Source: Sphingobacterium arenae
GTDB taxonomy: Bacteria > Bacteroidota > Bacteroidia > Sphingobacteriales > Sphingobacteriaceae
Length of the DNA stretch: 64,000 nucleotides
Direction of reading: 5' to 3'
Assembly (NCBI RefSeq): GCF_014692505.1
Contig: NZ_JACNYK010000003.1
Location: 310,001 to 374,000 of the forward strand
Below the pieces are notes generated by a model. That model searched no databases and was not told the origin of the DNA. It saw nothing but the letters and a program-made list of their open reading frames with translations. Made by a program: the position numbers and the translations under genes. The first letter of the stretch is position 1. Every line of letters begins with the position of its first letter. Positions 61,526-64,000 of the stretch are shown in pieces.

Positions 61526-61547
61526 GTACCATACAATTCGTTGCTAC
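61526..61547. promoter_or_regulatory. Candidate HxlR operator 2
   Basis: GTACCATACAATT (61526-61538) is identical to the right arm of the palindrome at 55802-55824. The second arm here is degenerate (TTGCTAC, 61541-61547). It lies just downstream of the predicted start point of the HxlR 2 transcript and upstream of the reductase promoter, so it could control both. Confidence 0.6.
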
Positions 61548-61551
61548 AATA

Positions 61552-61580
61552 CAAAAGTAAATGTATTAACCCTAATTTTG
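61552..61580. promoter_or_regulatory. Divergent -7 boxes for HxlR 2 and the reductase gene
   Basis: On the minus strand TACTTTTG (61559-61552) faces the HxlR gene. On the plus strand TAATTTTG (61573-61580) faces the reductase. Both match TAnnTTTG; neither has TTG at 20 bp. Confidence 0.5.
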
Positions 61581-61607
61581 TTTTGTTAGATCCAAAATTT
61601 TAGCGAA

Positions 61608-62138
61608 ATGAAGAAATTGATCGTTGTTACACACCCCGAAATAGAAAATTCTAAAATTAATAAAAGATGGGTTGAGGAGCTGGAAAAAACACCAGAAAAA
61701 TATACCGTACACCAACTTTACAAACGATATCCAGATGAGAAGATTGATGTATTAGCCGAGCAAAAGCTACTACAACAATATGAGGAAATCATTTTCCAGT
61801 TTCCAGTCTATTGGCATAGTTGTCCGCCGCTTTTGAAGAAATGGATTGATGAGGTCCTGATTTATGGATGGGCATATGGTAGCAAAAGCGGTTATCAAGT
61901 TTCGAGAAAAAAGATAGCCTTGGCCATGTCGGCTGGTCTCGAGGAATACGAATATTCGTCAGACGAAAAATACAAATACACCCTCAAGGAGCTGACTCGT
62001 CCATTTGAACTGACCTGGGAATACGTTCGTGCAGACTACAGACCTTTTTTTGTCTATTACGGTATGGAATACAGAGCAACGGCTGAACGAATTGACAAGA
62101 GTGTGCCACTTTACAAAGAATTTTTGGAAGCCTTTTGA
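61608..62138 (+). CDS. Flavodoxin-fold NAD(P)H oxidoreductase (MdaB/KefF-like)
   Basis: A 176-residue protein. Its N-terminus LIVVTHPEIENSKINKRWVEEL (phosphate loop) and the segment IIFQFPVYWHSCPPLLKKWIDEVLIYGWAYG (about 61-91) are characteristic of NQO1-like quinone reductases such as MdaB and KefF/G. It probably reduces quinones or electrophiles by two electrons. It is divergent from HxlR 2, a very common regulator-target pair for electrophile response. Confidence 0.88.
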   Translation: MKKLIVVTHPEIENSKINKRWVEELEKTPEKYTVHQLYKRYPDEKIDVLAEQKLLQQYEEIIFQFPVYWHSCPPLLKKWIDEVLIYGWAYGSKSGYQVSRKKIALAMSAGLEEYEYSSDEKYKYTLKELTRPFELTWEYVRADYRPFFVYYGMEYRATAERIDKSVPLYKEFLEAF

Positions 62139-62324
62139 GTAGGAACGCGTCAGGTCATTGTAATGCAGAAAGATATCACACTCATAAGTGATCAGCCCGT
62201 TACCTGTGCCAGAGAGGAAACACCGTATATGTCTATATATTTATTTCTTGACCTAAGAAAAGTTATGAAGCCGTATAATTTGTTAATTTGCAGTCAATCT
62301 TAACATATTTTATACTATACGACG

Positions 62325-62702
62325 ATGCTTAAAATAAAAGTAAAAGCAGATTGTGGCAACTCACCCAAACGTGAATTTCTAAAAGATTTTAATATAGCTT
62401 TTGGAAAGGGCGATGCTAAATTTATTATTGCCCAAGTGACGGATGAGATTGTTTGGGAGATGATTGGCGAACAAACAATTGAAGGAAAAGACAGCTTCTC
62501 CAAAGCAATCAACGAAATGAAGAAGAAAGAGGTTGCCGAAATAAGCATAGAGAAAGTGGTAACACACGGTAAGGAAGGTGCCGTAAACGGTATCATGAGA
62601 ATGAAAGATGGTAAACAGTACGCCTTTTCAGATTTTTATGAATTTAAAAATACGACGAGTACAAGTATAAAAGCCATGACTTCTTACGTTATCGAAATAT
62701 AA
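62325..62702 (+). CDS. SnoaL-like/NTF2-fold protein
   Basis: A 125-residue protein with an NTF2-like cone fold: N-terminal helices (KREFLKDFNIAFGKGDAKFIIAQVTDEIVWEMIGEQTIEGKD) and strands ending YEFKNTTSTSIKAMTSYVIEI. Such proteins include isomerases, hydrolases and plain binding proteins, so no function is given. It stands alone, 186 bp after the reductase gene. Confidence 0.8.
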   Translation: MLKIKVKADCGNSPKREFLKDFNIAFGKGDAKFIIAQVTDEIVWEMIGEQTIEGKDSFSKAINEMKKKEVAEISIEKVVTHGKEGAVNGIMRMKDGKQYAFSDFYEFKNTTSTSIKAMTSYVIEI

Positions 62703-62712
62703 CGTATAATAC

Positions 62713-64000
62713 TCACTTTCGCACTGAAGAATTTCGAGTCGGCAAACCTTTGTCCGGAGGCATTTCTACAACAATTTCATCGGTCAGGCGATCACTAGTT
62801 TTAGCTAAGCGACCATCTACCCATATGCGCAATTCACTTTGATTTCCCTCTTTTTGCAGATCCCAATCTTTTTTCCAGATGATGTCGATTGTCCTTCCGT
62901 GGTAGGCAATATTTCCCAGATAAAAATGCGACCAAGTATTTTCAGGCAATAGTGGCTGCAGAATAAACAGGTCTTGGTGTAAGGCTTTAAACCCTAATAG
63001 ATCTTCGATAATAATATCCGGAAATGTCGAGTGGAAGTAGTCTTTCTCACCACCGAAAGTTCCCCGTTCACTCGGAATATACCATTCCCCTATATTCGGT
63101 TTTTCGCCATGTGTAGCGACTAATTTCCGTACATAGTTGTAAAGTAATTGTCTGTCATGCTCCGTAACCGGCGTTTTATAATTTCTCAAATAGTTGGCAT
63201 ACGCTTTATACACGACCGAATTCTGAAACGGCCAACCACGTCCATTCCAGGCATAAGCCTGTTCGTTATAATAAGGGTGTTGCTGTTCGGCGGTCGTCAT
63301 ACCTCCAGTATTGAAAAAGCCTTTTTCGGATGCAAACATCTCCCAAGCTTTTTCGTATTTCTCATTATCCGAAAAGGGGATCATATTGAAATACCAAGGC
63401 GTATAACCCACGGATTCGCGAACGCGTGATTCAAAATCGCGGGCACCAAATTTATTATCGCCAGCGGTGTAACTATAGAAAAACTGATCTTCTTCATTCC
63501 ACAGCACGTCGAGTATCTTTCTTTGAATTTCCTCTGCTTTTATTTTATATTTCGTCGCCTGTGTTTTAGCTTCTAGATCAGCAAAATTACTATGCATTAA
63601 GTTGTATAGGTTAGATAGCGAACGTAGGTTGGCATAGGCATAAGCGTTTAAGGTAGGTCTCACTATGTAGAAATCGGGATATCCGTTCCGATAAGCCTTA
63701 GGATACCGTTTGGCATGTGGAGACTGAGCGGCATTGTCGGTCGTTTCCCAACCTAAATAATAGTTACGCCAATTGTCAACTGTATAAAGGCCATAAGCGT
63801 CGTCACTTTCTATAAGTCCAAGTACCGTAGATAGACTGAATTCCATTCCATCGTAGAGATCCAGAAATTTATACATACGTGCTGTTTTTGCCTGCAAGTC
63901 CGTTACGGTAAACAGGGTATCCCAAACCTGTTGGTGAGCAGCCAAGTGGGGGAGGATGCTCTGTAGCCACTCCCTGTCGGGGTGCACTTTAAGGAAAGCC
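62713..64000 (-). CDS. Six-hairpin glycoside hydrolase, 3' part (MGH1/GH63-like)
   Basis: The frame stays open to the window edge (codons before the GTG at 63987 continue as AFLK), so the 5' end is missing and about 428 C-terminal residues are visible. They show an (alpha/alpha)6 barrel with WNEEDQFFYSY, YTPWYFNMIPFS, GGMTTAEQQHPYYNEQAYAWNGRGWPFQN and DYFHSTFPDIIIEDLLGF. This resembles the mannosylglycerate-hydrolase/GH63-like domain of Bacteroidota glycosidases. The catalytic pair probably includes acids in these segments. A C-terminal beta domain follows from about residue 350. Substrate unknown. Confidence 0.7.
   Translation of the reverse strand, partial: AFLKVHPDREWLQSILPHLAAHQQVWDTLFTVTDLQAKTARMYKFLDLYDGMEFSLSTVLGLIESDDAYGLYTVDNWRNYYLGWETTDNAAQSPHAKRYPKAYRNGYPDFYIVRPTLNAYAYANLRSLSNLYNLMHSNFADLEAKTQATKYKIKAEEIQRKILDVLWNEEDQFFYSYTAGDNKFGARDFESRVRESVGYTPWYFNMIPFSDNEKYEKAWEMFASEKGFFNTGGMTTAEQQHPYYNEQAYAWNGRGWPFQNSVVYKAYANYLRNYKTPVTEHDRQLLYNYVRKLVATHGEKPNIGEWYIPSERGTFGGEKDYFHSTFPDIIIEDLLGFKALHQDLFILQPLLPENTWSHFYLGNIAYHGRTIDIIWKKDWDLQKEGNQSELRIWVDGRLAKTSDRLTDEIVVEMPPDKGLPTRNSSVRK

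Noticed and set aside
1..64000. CRISPR arrays, tRNA and rRNA genes, insertion sequences, prophage
   Set aside because: Intergenic regions were read on both strands; no direct-repeat array, cloverleaf with CCA-type end, transposase or phage gene was seen.

Overview
The window is chromosomal DNA of a Bacteroidota bacterium, most likely a member of the Sphingobacteriaceae (Sphingobacterium/Olivibacter/Parapedobacter type). The evidence is a SusC/SusD pair with FecR and an ECF sigma factor, a fused SecDF, DUF4290 next to murA, DUF4905, a MurA with Asp in place of the catalytic Cys, promoters of the Bacteroidota type (TTG, 20 bp, TAnnTTTG), and the near absence of Shine-Dalgarno sequences except at rpsU. 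The family assignment is inference; no rRNA or tRNA gene was seen.

Bases 1-20800 are mainly housekeeping: the end of a glycosyltransferase, two metal-dependent hydrolases, ispD, sbcC-sbcD, a SelW-like protein, a UvrD/PcrA helicase, DUF4290-murA, an ammonium channel, lepA, folD and several small envelope proteins. Bases 20811-27128 hold a tetR-tolC-acrA-acrB tripartite efflux operon on the minus strand. Bases 27389-41003 carry a Sco/cytochrome c cluster, an MFS transporter, a uridine-kinase-like enzyme, a LysM/RlpA-like protein, an NfeD protease, rlmF, GAPDH with a thioredoxin-like lipoprotein, and secDF.

Bases 41213-64000 are accessory. They hold a luciferase-like and flavin monooxygenase pair, a NYN-LOTUS protein, a Crp/AhpD pair, a FecR-SusC-SusD-lipoprotein-ECF sigma nutrient uptake locus, rpsU, decayed gene fragments, two HxlR regulators with their presumed targets, LysR with an alpha/beta hydrolase, a nitroreductase, a sugar-acid type SDR/enolase-superfamily pair, a flavodoxin-like quinone reductase and the 3' part of a glycoside hydrolase.

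The non-coding content is the most unusual part. Four loci (7584, 27296, 45574 minus, 54100 minus) share a short RNA-like design: a conserved 5' segment (CATAATTTAGG, then TTATAATTGGTTAG) followed by an intrinsic terminator whose stem changes sequence but keeps pairing, with a C-rich loop. Two copies have a near-consensus promoter in the right place, and the other two bracket the SusCD locus. I read this as a family of paralogous small RNAs. A second family, a 74-bp palindromic intergenic repeat preceded by a short A/T hairpin, occurs twice (2770-2843 and 35307-35380) with compensatory base changes in its terminal stem. The two HxlR genes share an identical 13-bp promoter motif. No CRISPR array, insertion sequence or prophage was seen.
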